Positions 46,806 through 56,278 are shown, numbered from the stretch's first letter. The stretch is 64,000 bases of DNA from Desulfuribacillus stibiiarsenatis (GCF_001742305.1 NZ_MJAT01000038.1:1-64000); one strand, 5' to 3'. The notes: generated by a model from the letters alone, not told the origin. Numbers and translations: made by a program.

Positions 46806-48647
46806 TCAAGATTGTTGTATAGTGGACGATTGGCATGTCGATGGTTGTATACTGGATGATTGCATACTCGAAATAAATACTTCCACTAATGCTGGATCAA
46901 ATTGCGTTCCTGCATATCTTTGTAGCTCTTGAACGGCTGCTTCTACAGCCATCCCATCTCGATACGGGCGATTACTCGTCATCGCATCAAAAGCATCGGC
47001 AATCGCTAACATCCTGCACTCTATCGGTATTCCTTCTCCTTTAATACCTAGCGGATATCCCTTCCCATTCCACCATTCGTGATGCTTCAGAATAAAGTTA
47101 GCAATGTGTTTAAGCTCAGGGGCAGACATTGCAATTCTAAACCCAATTTCACTATGTTGCTTCATTTTCTCCCATTCTGTTTCCGTTAATTTGCCTGTCT
47201 TAAACAGAATTTCATCTGGGATACCTACTTTACCAATATCGTGAAATCGTGCAAATAAGCGTAAATCAACAATTTGTGATTCCGGTAGATTTACATGTTT
47301 TGCCATCAGCACAACTAACTCTTCCATACGTTCCGTATGCTTCTCTGTCTCAAAATCCCGTACCTCTAGTGCTTTTATCAGCAGTTGAACGATTCCACTA
47401 CGGGTGCTTCTCTTTTCATGTAGCTTTTCACGATACATAAAGTTGTCTGCTTCACGATATGTATCTAATAAGTTGTTCTCGCCAGTGTTAATTGCATAGC
47501 CTATAGAAATGCTAATCGGTAACTGCGGATTATTCTGATTGTATAAATCTTGTTGCGTTCTTATGTCTTCCATACATTCAAGCAATCCCTCTCGGGAGGT
47601 ATTGGGGAGTAAGATCGCAAATTCGTCACCACCAATCCGAGTACTAATCGCATCCAGTGGCACCCCCTTTTTGATGATTTGCCCTACCTCTTGCAAAAGC
47701 TTATCACCTACATCATGACCAAACGAATCATTAATAATTTTCAAACCATCGACATCACAAATCAAAAATCCAATTGGCAAATACATTTCATGGTTTAAAC
47801 GTTTCAACTGATGCTCTAAGTAGATTCTATTATGCAATCCCGTTAATGGGTCGTGTGTACTTAAATATTTCAATTCTTCTTCCATGATTTTCCGCTCTGT
47901 AATATCCCTTCCGACTACCATGACAGATCGAATGTGATTATCGACATCAAACTCTGGTACCAGCTGCCAATCAATCCACTCTGCTATATTGGTCTGTGTT
48001 TCTATGCGTGCGGGGCCATGTTTATTAAAGACGTGATTCATCGCCTTACGAATCACTTCTAAATCATGGAAGATTTCTATTTCATCGTATTTCATACCTC
48101 GGTTAAATGATGAGCCATTAGCACACCTTGTCAGCACCTTTTGATTGGCATAAATGATAACCCCGTCAGAATTGATTCTTAAGATGTAATCTAATGAGTT
48201 TTCCGCTAAAGTCCGAAATTTACGTTCGTTGTCCCGTAAATTTTCTTCAACAATTCGTTTTAATCGTCTCACATTTGCTTCTTGAATCTCACGGCGAACG
48301 GCAGGTATTAATCGAATCGTATTATCTTTCATAATGTAATCGTGGGCGCCGGCTTTCATAATCTCAACTGCTAATTCCTCTAAAATTGTTCCAGAGACTA
48401 CGATAAACGGTATATCTAAACCTACTTCTTGTAGAGTTCGTAAGGCGGAAAAGGCATCGAAGTTAGGCATTGAATAGTCGCTAATAATCACATCCCAGTC
48501 ATGCCCCATCAAACTAAACAAAAGTTCTTCCTTGGTCTGGATTTGTTTCATTCGGATTTTGAAGCCGCCATTTTCCATGGCTCGTTTCAGTAATAATACA
48601 TCGTTTTCTGAGTCTTCTATAAACAAAACATTCAATTCTTGATCCAT
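46806..48647 (-). CDS. REC-PAS-GGDEF-HD-GYP cyclic-di-GMP signalling protein
   Basis: The protein has 613 residues. Receiver domain (about 5-120) with phospho-acceptor Asp in ISDYSMP; PAS domain (about 135-255); GGDEF domain (about 270-425) with intact RIGGDEF near 337; HD-GYP domain (about 430-600) with HDIGKVGIPDEI near 467 and HHEWWNGKGYP near 521. It may both make and break cyclic-di-GMP under control of phosphorylation. No inhibitory RxxD site is seen five residues before GGDEF. The ATG at 48647 follows GGAGG closely. It is the last gene of the cluster with a response regulator and a kinase. Confidence 0.93.
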   Translation of the reverse strand: MDQELNVLFIEDSENDVLLLKRAMENGGFKIRMKQIQTKEELLFSLMGHDWDVIISDYSMPNFDAFSALRTLQEVGLDIPFIVVSGTILEELAVEIMKAGAHDYIMKDNTIRLIPAVRREIQEANVRRLKRIVEENLRDNERKFRTLAENSLDYILRINSDGVIIYANQKVLTRCANGSSFNRGMKYDEIEIFHDLEVIRKAMNHVFNKHGPARIETQTNIAEWIDWQLVPEFDVDNHIRSVMVVGRDITERKIMEEELKYLSTHDPLTGLHNRIYLEHQLKRLNHEMYLPIGFLICDVDGLKIINDSFGHDVGDKLLQEVGQIIKKGVPLDAISTRIGGDEFAILLPNTSREGLLECMEDIRTQQDLYNQNNPQLPISISIGYAINTGENNLLDTYREADNFMYREKLHEKRSTRSGIVQLLIKALEVRDFETEKHTERMEELVVLMAKHVNLPESQIVDLRLFARFHDIGKVGIPDEILFKTGKLTETEWEKMKQHSEIGFRIAMSAPELKHIANFILKHHEWWNGKGYPLGIKGEGIPIECRMLAIADAFDAMTSNRPYRDGMAVEAAVQELQRYAGTQFDPALVEVFISSMQSSSIQPSTCQSSTIQQS

Positions 48648-48702
48648 ACCTACCTCCTCCTCTCTCTTTATAAATGTACACATTACAGAACGACCTAATC
48701 TG

Positions 48703-49113
48703 CTAGTTATAGGCCGGCAGTTGATTGACCGACAACCAGTAGCGACCTAAGTTATTCACCGTATCGATAAACTCTTCATAATCTACTGGTTTAGTAACAT
48801 AACTATTAGCCCCTAAACGATAACTATTGGTCATATCGCTTTCTTCACGAGAAGAGGACAATATAACGACTGGTGTACTATATAAATCATTATTTTCTCT
48901 AATCGTTTTAAGTACTTCCATGCCACTCACGACAGGTAAGTTTAAATCTAACATAATCACTTGGAATTGCTCATCCTGTGCTATAATTCGTAATGCTTCA
49001 CTACCGTCTCTAGCAATTACAATTTTGTTTTTTATATTGTTTTTCTTTAGAGCTCGTAACATTAATAGCTCTTCATCTGGATTATCTTCTACTAATAAGA
49101 TCGCCTTGTTCAT
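48703..49113 (-). CDS. Single-domain response regulator (Rcp1-like)
   Basis: The protein has 136 residues and is a receiver domain only: acidic pocket in VEDNPDEE, phospho-acceptor D56 in MLDLNLP, conserved SSS and TKPVD segments. The NPDEE plus long-insert form resembles Rcp1-type regulators that relay phosphate from phytochrome-like kinases. It has no output domain, so it probably shuttles phosphate between the adjacent kinase and the REC-PAS-GGDEF-HD-GYP protein. A ribosome site (AGGAGGG) precedes it. Confidence 0.92.
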   Translation of the reverse strand: MNKAILLVEDNPDEELLMLRALKKNNIKNKIVIARDGSEALRIIAQDEQFQVIMLDLNLPVVSGMEVLKTIRENNDLYSTPVVILSSSREESDMTNSYRLGANSYVTKPVDYEEFIDTVNNLGRYWLSVNQLPAYN

Positions 49114-49162
49114 CTAAGCCCTCCTACTTCTTTTAACGTTAATCTCGCTTAAAGAATGCATT

Positions 49163-49202
49163 AGTTGCGCAGACGCAAAAAACAGTAATTACTGATGTGC
49201 TA
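49163..49202 (+). repeat. Dispersed structured repeat, type 2 (short form)
   Basis: GCATTAGTTGCGCAGAC ... CAGTAATTACTG ... GATGTGCTACTAATGCAGC. It shares TAGTTGCGC.GAC and GATGTG..CTAATGCA with the 46.7 kb copy; the central hairpin is replaced by a short palindrome. The ends GCATTAGT/ACTAATGC are inverted repeats. It lies between the kinase and the response regulator genes, splitting an otherwise compact cluster. Confidence 0.5.
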
Positions 49203-49231
49203 CTAATGCAGCCTATGTACATCAAATAAAG

Positions 49232-50119
49232 TTAAATACATTCTGATGTGCTAAAAAAGAACGTACTTCCGTCTCCAATTTTACTTTCTGCCCAGATTTC
49301 GCCCCCATGACGCGCAATAATCCGTCTTACCGTTGCGAGACCAATTCCAACTCCAGGAATATCTGTATCATTATGAAGGCGCTGGAACGGAGTGAATAGA
49401 CGATCATAGTACTGCATGTTAAATCCAATTCCGCAATCCTTAATGAAATATGCCTTCCTACTTGTATCATCTGTAGTACCGAATTGTATGTAAGTATTTT
49501 CTGGTGGAGAGTATTTGATAGCATTTTCTATTAAATTTGTCATCGCAATCCGGAGCAGGCTCTCATCACCACGAACTATTACATTCTGTTCTATTTCACA
49601 TTGGATTTTCCGATGTCGATTTTCTGTCTTACTTTTTTCAATCAGTTCACATATAATCTGCGACAAATTTACACGTACCATTGAAAGATCACTTCTTGCA
49701 GAGCGAGATAATACTAGTAAAGAGTCAATTAAGTTACCCATATGAAGGCTAGCTTTACGAATTCTAAGCAAATAATCTTGCGCTTCTTCATTTAAGGACT
49801 CTGCGTAATCTTCTAAAAGGGCTTTACTAAATCCATTGATTGTACGTAGTGGAGCTTTTAAATCGTGCGATACAGAATAACTAAAGGCTTCTAATTCTTT
49901 GTTAGCCATTTCTAGTTGCATCGTTCTTTGATTAACTCTCGCTTCTAAATCAGTATTTAATTGCTGTATTTCTTGATGTGCTTGCTCTAGCTCATGGATT
50001 CGTTTTTGCAGTTCTGGATAATAGCTTTTCTGAATTGACACTTCTCCCAGCCCTATTAATTTTTCTCTTAGGTCCATCGGGGCCGTATATTTCGATAATG
50101 AATCATAGCGCCTTTTCAT
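49232..50119 (-). CDS. Soluble histidine kinase without a recognisable sensor domain
   Basis: The protein has 295 residues and no membrane segment. A coiled-coil linker (about 20-75) leads to the HisKA dimerisation domain with SYSVSHDLKAPLRTINGF (His near 84) and the HATPase domain with NLIENAIKYSP, DCGIGFNMQYYDRLFTPFQRLH and GVGIGLATVRRII. It resembles the kinase module of phytochrome-type proteins without their sensory part. The start at 50119 follows GAGGGA; it overlaps the end of the alcohol dehydrogenase gene by 17 nt, so the two may be cotranscribed. The signal is unknown. Confidence 0.88.
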   Translation of the reverse strand: MKRRYDSLSKYTAPMDLREKLIGLGEVSIQKSYYPELQKRIHELEQAHQEIQQLNTDLEARVNQRTMQLEMANKELEAFSYSVSHDLKAPLRTINGFSKALLEDYAESLNEEAQDYLLRIRKASLHMGNLIDSLLVLSRSARSDLSMVRVNLSQIICELIEKSKTENRHRKIQCEIEQNVIVRGDESLLRIAMTNLIENAIKYSPPENTYIQFGTTDDTSRKAYFIKDCGIGFNMQYYDRLFTPFQRLHNDTDIPGVGIGLATVRRIIARHGGEIWAESKIGDGSTFFFSTSECI

Positions 50120-51269
50120 AGATTCCCTCGATATCAGTAAGACTTGCTTGCTTAGGATTAGTCTGCATACATGGATCCGATAATGCATTTTGAGCTAGAA
50201 ACTTTATTGTCTCTTGATTTACACCTAACTCCGCCAAATTCCTATTTAATCCTATGACGAGTCGTAAGTTAGCAATACAAGCAATGAGTTTGTCTTTTAT
50301 CTCATCCATTTCCATATTCGAAATATTGATTCCCATCGCGTGAGCAATGTCAGCATAACGTTCAGGGACGGCGTCAAAATTATAATCTATCACATGCTGT
50401 AAGAGAATGGCATTGCATTCTCCATGGGGAAGGTTGAGGTATCCCCCTAAACTGTGAGCCATAGCGTGAACGGCACCTAGAATTGCATTTGAGAAAGCCA
50501 TCCCAGCCTGTAGGCTTCCATACATTGTCTTTGCTCTAACTTCGATATCATTCGGATCTTTCATCACAAGTGGGATACTTTGTGAAAGATAGCGAATTGC
50601 CTCTAATGCATGTAAATCCGTGACAGGAGAGCTAGCATTCGACACATAGGCTTCAATCGCGTGGCATAGAGCATCTATACATGTACAAGCCGTTAAATGC
50701 GGCGACATCGTTAATAAAGTTTCTGGATCAATTAATGCTACATCTGGTACTACTGTTTTACTTACGATTGCTATTTTCACGAGATTATCTGTATCCGTAA
50801 TGATTGCGAACTGAGATACGTCCGCAGATGAACCTGAGGTTGTGGGAATACATACTAATGGTGGAATGGGAGTCTGCACATTATCTACACCTTCAAAATC
50901 TAAGATATGCCGTTGATTCGAAGCAACGATTCCAATGCCCTTTGCACAGTCCATCGGACTCCCACCGCCAATCGCGATAATCGCATGACAAGATTCATTC
51001 TTATATGTACTAGCACCTTCCATAACTTCATGCGCTTTAGGGTTAATTGAGACATTTGAGAAAACTGAATATTGAATCCCAAATTTATTAAGACTATCAA
51101 TAATGTCATCGACTATACCTGTTTGCAGTACTCCCTCATCAGTAACGACTAAAACTCTGCTAGCTCCAAAATTTTTCGCATATTGACCTGCTAAACGACG
51201 AGCACCAACTCCAAAAATAAATTCTGGTGCAACAAACTTTCTTAAGTCCAGTCCATATTCAAACCTCAT
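50103..51269 (-). CDS. Iron-containing alcohol dehydrogenase
   Basis: The protein has 388 residues. NAD-binding GGGSPMDCAKGIGIVA near residue 97, TTSGSSADVSQFA, and the metal-ligand region DALCHAIEAYVS plus HAMAHSLGGYLNLPHGECNA are typical of the group III family. Substrate (ethanol, butanol, 1,3-propanediol, lactaldehyde or other) cannot be told. The ATG at 51269 has GGGAG about 10 nt upstream; a GTG three codons earlier is too close to that site. It is the first gene of the signalling cluster, an unusual partner for a kinase. Confidence 0.9.
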   Translation of the reverse strand: MRFEYGLDLRKFVAPEFIFGVGARRLAGQYAKNFGASRVLVVTDEGVLQTGIVDDIIDSLNKFGIQYSVFSNVSINPKAHEVMEGASTYKNESCHAIIAIGGGSPMDCAKGIGIVASNQRHILDFEGVDNVQTPIPPLVCIPTTSGSSADVSQFAIITDTDNLVKIAIVSKTVVPDVALIDPETLLTMSPHLTACTCIDALCHAIEAYVSNASSPVTDLHALEAIRYLSQSIPLVMKDPNDIEVRAKTMYGSLQAGMAFSNAILGAVHAMAHSLGGYLNLPHGECNAILLQHVIDYNFDAVPERYADIAHAMGINISNMEMDEIKDKLIACIANLRLVIGLNRNLAELGVNQETIKFLAQNALSDPCMQTNPKQASLTDIEGIYEKAL

Positions 51270-51386
51270 GAAGTCCACTCTCCCAAGTTATAGACTCGTA
51301 CACACGATCATAATCACTAGTTATATAGTACCATATTCCGTTGGTTGTCGTCTCGCATTAATATGTAAACATGTAAGCTTTATATG

Positions 51387-51432
51387 ATAAAGAAAATCGG
51401 CATATCGCCAGAAACATATATTCTGATAGTAA
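51387..51432 (+). repeat. Decayed copy of the dispersed repeat
   Basis: GATAAAGAAAATCGGCATATCGCCA resembles the type 1 left end (GATAAAGAAAACTTAGCATTCGCCA), and ATATTCTGATAGTA resembles the end of the type 2 hairpin. It is short and weak, in the 249-bp gap between the alcohol dehydrogenase and cvpA genes. Confidence 0.35.
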
Positions 51433-51494
51433 AAAATAAAACTCCTCCTGCAATAAACAGTTAGTAATTTCTACTGTTCATACAAGAGGAGCTT
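51431..51494 (-). terminator. Terminator after cvpA
   Basis: A long stem: GCTCCTC ... ACAGT / ACTGT ... GAGGAGT on the minus strand (51441-51450 with 51486-51492 outer, and an inner ACAGT/ACTGT), followed by TTTTATTTTTT. Confidence 0.78.
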
Positions 51495-51518
51495 ATATAA
51501 AAGATTGAGGTTCTAACC

Positions 51519-52061
51519 TTATGCTATTGAGTCTTGTAATACACGGATAATTTTGTCACGAACAAATCCAAAATCTGTTAAAAGATACTGTCCGATTTGC
51601 GACTGAGCCAATCCGTTTTGTATCGTTACTATCGGTAGAAACGATGCTATATTGATGATTATGATCAGTATAATCATAGTTTCTGCAAAGCTTAGTAACA
51701 GACCTAAAATTCGGTTGACGCTATTAATTAACGGTAGTTTTGTAAACATGTCCAGTGTCCTACCGACAAGCAACAATGCAATCCGAATTGCAAAAAACAA
51801 TAAAGCAAACGCTGCTGCACTTGCTATCGTATTATTAATCGAAAGATTAATAGGAATGGGTAGTGCTAATAATTCATCAATCTCTTTCAGTTGAAAGTAA
51901 GGCGCTATGATTGCTGCCACTTCCGGGTGGTATTTATATGCAATAATAAATGACGCAATCACGCTAATTAAGCTGATAAACTGAAGTACAAATCCCCTAC
52001 TATAGCCACGGATAAGGCTAACTACTATTAATAAGAGAATAATCCCATCTAAAACACTCAT
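51519..52061 (-). CDS. cvpA: CvpA-family membrane protein
   Basis: The protein has 180 residues with four hydrophobic segments. The N-terminal LDGIILLLIVVSLIRGYSRG followed by FVLQFISLI is typical of CvpA/colicin V production family members, membrane proteins linked to envelope or biofilm functions with no defined reaction. GAGGTGG precedes the ATG. It lies 22 bp after zapA, an arrangement common in Bacillota (zapA-cvpA near pheT and mutS2). Confidence 0.9.
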   Translation of the reverse strand: MSVLDGIILLLIVVSLIRGYSRGFVLQFISLISVIASFIIAYKYHPEVAAIIAPYFQLKEIDELLALPIPINLSINNTIASAAAFALLFFAIRIALLLVGRTLDMFTKLPLINSVNRILGLLLSFAETMIILIIIINIASFLPIVTIQNGLAQSQIGQYLLTDFGFVRDKIIRVLQDSIA

Positions 52062-52083
52062 CGGTCCACCTCGAATGACTTTT

Positions 52084-52332
52084 CTATTGTTTCTCGATGA
52101 TTCTTAATAATTCTTCGTATTCTTCCTTAAGTTTAAAGTATTCGTCCGTGATATTGACTGCTGTTAATACGGCAACCTTTTTCGCATCTAATCGAGGGTT
52201 TGCTTCTGCTAACTGGTTCATTTTATCGTCAACATATCCTGCTACAAGACGCATATGGTTCGATGAAGCAGATCCTTTCAAAGTATAGTGCTGACCAAAT
52301 ATCTCGATGGTAATTTTATTCTTATCAGACAA
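52084..52332 (-). CDS. zapA: Cell division protein ZapA
   Basis: The protein has 82 residues. The N-terminal beta part (KITIEIFGQHYTLKG) and a C-terminal coiled coil (about 55-82) match ZapA, which bundles FtsZ filaments at the division ring. The start codon is TTG with AGGAGGG 8 nt upstream; the nearby ATG is out of frame. It lies about 145 bp downstream of pheT and just before cvpA. Confidence 0.9.
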   Translation of the reverse strand: MSDKNKITIEIFGQHYTLKGSASSNHMRLVAGYVDDKMNQLAEANPRLDAKKVAVLTAVNITDEYFKLKEEYEELLRIIEKQ

Positions 52333-52401
52333 TCATTATTCCCTCCTCATACGCGATTTCTTCTTATAGTAAGAATAATCATTGATTTTAATGAATTCTT
52401 A

Positions 52402-52437
52402 ATTCTAAATTCTAGACTCTATATTCTAAATTCTAGA
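52402..52437. repeat. Two identical 15-bp direct repeats
   Basis: ATTCTAAATTCTAGA occurs at 52402-52416 and again at 52423-52437 (21-bp period), in the gap between pheT and zapA. It is AT-rich. I assign no role. Confidence 0.6.
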
Positions 52438-52475
52438 TTGATTACAAAATCCCTGCAAGAAGCTGTATAACAATA

Positions 52476-54908
52476 CTAACTACGTAGTTCCGCATTCCAA
52501 TCTTGTTGAACTCCAGAGATTATTTTTTGGGTGACTTGTTGTATCTCTTCATCCGTCAAAGTCTTCTCAGGATTTCTAAAAGTCAATGAGAATGCTAGGC
52601 TCTTCTTTCCTTCTCCGACACCTTTTCCATCATACACATCAAACAATTGCAGATCTACCAATAGCGCTCCCGCATACTGTTTCACTGATTTCATAATTTC
52701 AAATGATGCCTTATCTTTGTCGACTACAATCGCTAAATCTCTCTTAATGGATGGGTAACGTGGTAGTGACTGATATTGAATTTTCAAGCTAGAAAGCTCC
52801 AGCATCAACTCATAATCGAGTTCAAAATAAAAAGTTTTTGGCAGGTCATATTGTGCCTGAACCTTCGGATGTATCTGGCCAATGTATCCTAACTCTTTAC
52901 CACCAATTTGTATAGAGGCTGTCTGTCCAGCATGCATCGCTGGAAGGTCAGTCGCCTGGAATGTCACATCAAATAACGAGATTCCAAACTGGCTAACGAG
53001 AAACTCAACGACACCTTTTACATAGTAGTAATCAATTGCCTGCGGCTTATGCGACCAATGATTTGGTGTGGCGTCCCCATAAGCAATCCCAGCAATAATA
53101 ACCTTTTCCGTAGGAAGCTGCTGCAATGGTAGCTCCTTCGGCATGAAAATCTTACCTAGTTCGAATAATCTTACCGCGTCATTCTTATGACTATAGTTGT
53201 AAGCGGCTAATTCTAACATAGATGGTAGCATCGTCGTACGTAAATGACTACGCTCTTCCGACATTGGCATCTTTAGTGGAATCATCTGCTGATATTTCTC
53301 ATCAAGTAACTCAAGTTCTGTTACTTTTACAGGGTTAATGAACGAGTAAGAAACTGCCTCATCCCAAGAAGCAGAAAGCAACGTTTCTCGAACCCTTCTT
53401 CTCCCTTTTTGCTCAATTGTTAATTTTCCTTGTGTCGATTGACCAATCGGTAGCGTAGTCGGAATATTCTTGTAGCCAAATAGTCTAGCAACCTCTTCCG
53501 ATAAATCGTCTGCAATCGTAATATCGCGACGACGAGTAGGAACTTTCACAAGTAACTCTTCACCACGGTTTGTAACTGTGAAATGTAATCTTTCGAAGTA
53601 CTGTACCATATCGGCCTGCGCTATATCTGTACCCAGTCGACGGTTAATTCTGTCAGCAGTGATGATAATTTCCTTACCCTCACTCACATCAGCATTGGAA
53701 TCGATATGGCCTTTAGCAACTCTGCCACCACCAAGTTCAGCAATTAACATGGCAGCTCGATTCATAGCATCAATGACAATATTTGGATCGGTACCCTTTT
53801 CGAAACGAACACTCGCTTCTGTACGTAGCCCTATACTAGTCGCTGTCTTTCTTATACTGTTTGGATTAAAGTGAGCGGATTCCAATAATATATTGACCGT
53901 TGAATCGGATACTTCCGATGTAAATCCACCCATTACACCTGCAATCGCAACAGCTTCCTGCTGGTCTGCAATCACGACCATATTGGATTGTAATGTGCGC
54001 TCAGTTTCATCTAAAGTTTTAATTATTTCTCCTTCATTCGCACGACGAACAATAATAGTCTTACCAATTACCTTATCATAGTCAAACGCGTGTAACGGTT
54101 GACCATACTCAATTAAGATTAAATTCGTAATATCTACAATGTTATTAATCGAACGTATTCCTGCAGCTTGGAGCTTGTTACGAAGCCACATCGGTGATGG
54201 TGCAATTTTTACATCCTCAATCACACGACATGCATAACGTGGACATAATTCTTGATCTTGAACATCAAGTTTCATCAATCCATCGATGGAATTGTCACTT
54301 TCTACTAAAGATATTGCGGGTACATTGACAGGGCGACTAAATAGCGCACCCATCTCATAAGCTACACCGCGAATACTCAAGCAATCCGAGCGATTAGGAG
54401 TTAAATCTAATTCCAACACCACATCATCTAAATTAAAAATTGTCTTTACGTCTGTCCCTACAGCATACTGTTCTGGGAATACGTAGATTCCTTCTTGTAG
54501 TTCTTTCGGAATATACTTGTTCTCTAGACCAAGTTCTTTTCCAGAACAAATCATTCCTTGGGACTCGACTCCACGTAATTTCGAACGTTTAATTTTGAAA
54601 TCGCCTGGCAACACTGCTCCAACCTTTGCAACAGGTACTAACTGACCTGGTGCAACATTCGCTGCTCCGCAAACAATTTGCAATGTTTCCGTTTCCCCTA
54701 CATCTACTGTACAGACTCGTAGCTTATCTGCATCGGGATGTTGTACAACCTCTAACACGTGCCCAACAACAACATTACTTACACCTTTATCTAAGCGTTC
54801 TATCGCATCTACTTCAATTCCAGCGTTCGTAAGACGATCCGCAAGGATTTCTGGTGTGATATCTGATAAATCAATCCACTCGTTTAACCATTTATATGAA
54901 ACCTTCAT
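52476..54908 (-). CDS. pheT: Phenylalanyl-tRNA synthetase beta subunit
   Basis: The protein has 810 residues. It forms the alpha2-beta2 enzyme with PheS and carries the editing site. Domains in order: N-terminal tRNA-binding/EMAP fold (about 40-150, with HPDADKLRVCTVD), B3/B4 editing domain (about 210-390), B5 (about 405-475) and the C-terminal anticodon-binding ferredoxin fold (about 715-810, YPSIKRDLAIVVD). GGAGG precedes the ATG, 11 bp after pheS. Confidence 0.97.
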   Translation of the reverse strand: MKVSYKWLNEWIDLSDITPEILADRLTNAGIEVDAIERLDKGVSNVVVGHVLEVVQHPDADKLRVCTVDVGETETLQIVCGAANVAPGQLVPVAKVGAVLPGDFKIKRSKLRGVESQGMICSGKELGLENKYIPKELQEGIYVFPEQYAVGTDVKTIFNLDDVVLELDLTPNRSDCLSIRGVAYEMGALFSRPVNVPAISLVESDNSIDGLMKLDVQDQELCPRYACRVIEDVKIAPSPMWLRNKLQAAGIRSINNIVDITNLILIEYGQPLHAFDYDKVIGKTIIVRRANEGEIIKTLDETERTLQSNMVVIADQQEAVAIAGVMGGFTSEVSDSTVNILLESAHFNPNSIRKTATSIGLRTEASVRFEKGTDPNIVIDAMNRAAMLIAELGGGRVAKGHIDSNADVSEGKEIIITADRINRRLGTDIAQADMVQYFERLHFTVTNRGEELLVKVPTRRRDITIADDLSEEVARLFGYKNIPTTLPIGQSTQGKLTIEQKGRRRVRETLLSASWDEAVSYSFINPVKVTELELLDEKYQQMIPLKMPMSEERSHLRTTMLPSMLELAAYNYSHKNDAVRLFELGKIFMPKELPLQQLPTEKVIIAGIAYGDATPNHWSHKPQAIDYYYVKGVVEFLVSQFGISLFDVTFQATDLPAMHAGQTASIQIGGKELGYIGQIHPKVQAQYDLPKTFYFELDYELMLELSSLKIQYQSLPRYPSIKRDLAIVVDKDKASFEIMKSVKQYAGALLVDLQLFDVYDGKGVGEGKKSLAFSLTFRNPEKTLTDEEIQQVTQKIISGVQQDWNAELRS

Positions 54909-54919
54909 GAATTTACCTC

Positions 54920-55957
54920 CTAAGCCTTTTTCTGAAATTGACGTAAGAAACGAGTGTCATTCATATAGAATTGACGGATGTCCTCAATGCCATATTTCAG
55001 CATCGCAATTCTTTCAATGCCCATCCCAAAAGCAAAACCGCTATAGATTTCAGGATCATATCCTGACATTTCTAAAACCTTCGGATGTACCATACCTGAA
55101 CCTAAGATCTCAAGCCAGCCTGTTTGTTTACAAACACGGCATCCTTTACCTTCACAAATGATACAGGATACATCGACTTCTGCACTTGGTTCTGTGAAAG
55201 GGAAGAAACTTGGACGCAGACGAATCTGTTGGTGCTCTCCAAACATTTGTCTAGCAAATGTTAAAAGTGTACCTTTTAAATCGCTCATTCGAATATGCTT
55301 ATCGATCACAAGACCTTCCGCTTGCATAAACACATGCGAGTGTGTAGCATCATCATCGTCACGGCGATACACTCTACCAGGACATATGATTTTTACAGGT
55401 ACTTCTGATTTCATGCGTTCCATCGTGCGCACTTGAACTGGAGAAGTATGCGTTCGCATCAGGAATTCCTCAGTAATATAGAAAGAGTCTTGCATGTCCC
55501 GAGCCGGATGATTTTTCGGCAGGTTTAGAGCTTCAAAGTTATAATAATCTTTTTCAACCTCAGGACCTTCAGCTACTTCATACCCTAACCCTAGGAAAAT
55601 ATCTTCAATTTCCTTCGCCACTAGCGTCAACGGATGTTGACTTCCTGTGATCACAGGTCTGCCTGGCAACGTTACGTCAATATTTTCTTTTGCTAACTGC
55701 TTTTCTTGCTCTTTTTGAACAATTTCAGATGCTTTTTTTGAAATTTGCTCTTCTAATAACTCTCGTACTTCGTTCGCAATCTGACCAATCAGAGGACGCT
55801 CTTCCGCAGAAAGCTGACCCATATTACGAAGAATAGCTGTTAATTCGCCTTTTTTCCCTAGAATACGTACTTTTAAGTCTTGAAGATCTTTCTGGTCAGC
55901 TAGCTTCTCTAATGCTTCTAACGTTGCATTCTTTAACTCCATCATTTTATCGCGCAT
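54920..55957 (-). CDS. pheS: Phenylalanyl-tRNA synthetase alpha subunit
   Basis: The protein has 345 residues and is the class II catalytic subunit that charges tRNA-Phe. It has an N-terminal coiled coil (about 1-90), class II motif 2 ([14 protein letters not shown]) and motif 3 ([14 protein letters not shown]). The ATG at 55957 has only AGGT about 10 nt upstream, and that sits in a perfect 9-bp hairpin (55962-55983). It is the first gene of pheST under a Phe T-box. Confidence 0.96.
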   Translation of the reverse strand: MRDKMMELKNATLEALEKLADQKDLQDLKVRILGKKGELTAILRNMGQLSAEERPLIGQIANEVRELLEEQISKKASEIVQKEQEKQLAKENIDVTLPGRPVITGSQHPLTLVAKEIEDIFLGLGYEVAEGPEVEKDYYNFEALNLPKNHPARDMQDSFYITEEFLMRTHTSPVQVRTMERMKSEVPVKIICPGRVYRRDDDDATHSHVFMQAEGLVIDKHIRMSDLKGTLLTFARQMFGEHQQIRLRPSFFPFTEPSAEVDVSCIICEGKGCRVCKQTGWLEILGSGMVHPKVLEMSGYDPEIYSGFAFGMGIERIAMLKYGIEDIRQFYMNDTRFLRQFQKKA

Positions 55958-55961
55958 ACTT

Positions 55962-55983
55962 TTATACCTGGAATCAGGTATAA
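55962..55983 (-). promoter_or_regulatory. Perfect hairpin over the pheS ribosome site
   Basis: TTATACCTG-ATTC-CAGGTATAA on the minus strand: nine perfect base pairs and a 4-nt loop. The only Shine-Dalgarno-like bases (AGGT) before the pheS ATG are in its 3' arm. It could limit translation, or be a processing or protein-binding site. Confidence 0.45.
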
Positions 55984-56044
55984 TTCACCTCACTTATTAT
56001 AAATTTGCATAAATTTACAGATATTTCAGATTTAAGTAAACAAT

Positions 56045-56278
56045 AAAAACCTTCATCCCAAAAAAGGGACGAAGGTTCGCGTTACCACCCTAATTGTAAA
56101 CATAGAAAAACAAACACTCTTGTTTACCACTTCATTATCAATAACGGCATAGGGCCGACTATCCGTACTGTTTTCCGGATAGTAGTCTTCGGAGGGAACT
56201 TCGGTATTAGGTCTTAAAGCCACTCTCAGTCAATATGGCTCTTCCTGTTTAAAGCACACTAACACTTACTCGCTCCTG
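56045..56278 (-). promoter_or_regulatory. T-box leader of pheST, specifier UUC (Phe)
   Basis: T-box AGGGTGGTAACGCG on the minus strand, followed by the terminator CCTTCGTCCC-TTTTTT-GGGATGAAGG with TTTTT (about 56044-56075). The specifier region reads GAAGTTCCCTCC; TTC (complement of 56196-56198) is a Phe codon. Uncharged tRNA-Phe should permit read-through into pheST. Confidence 0.92.
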
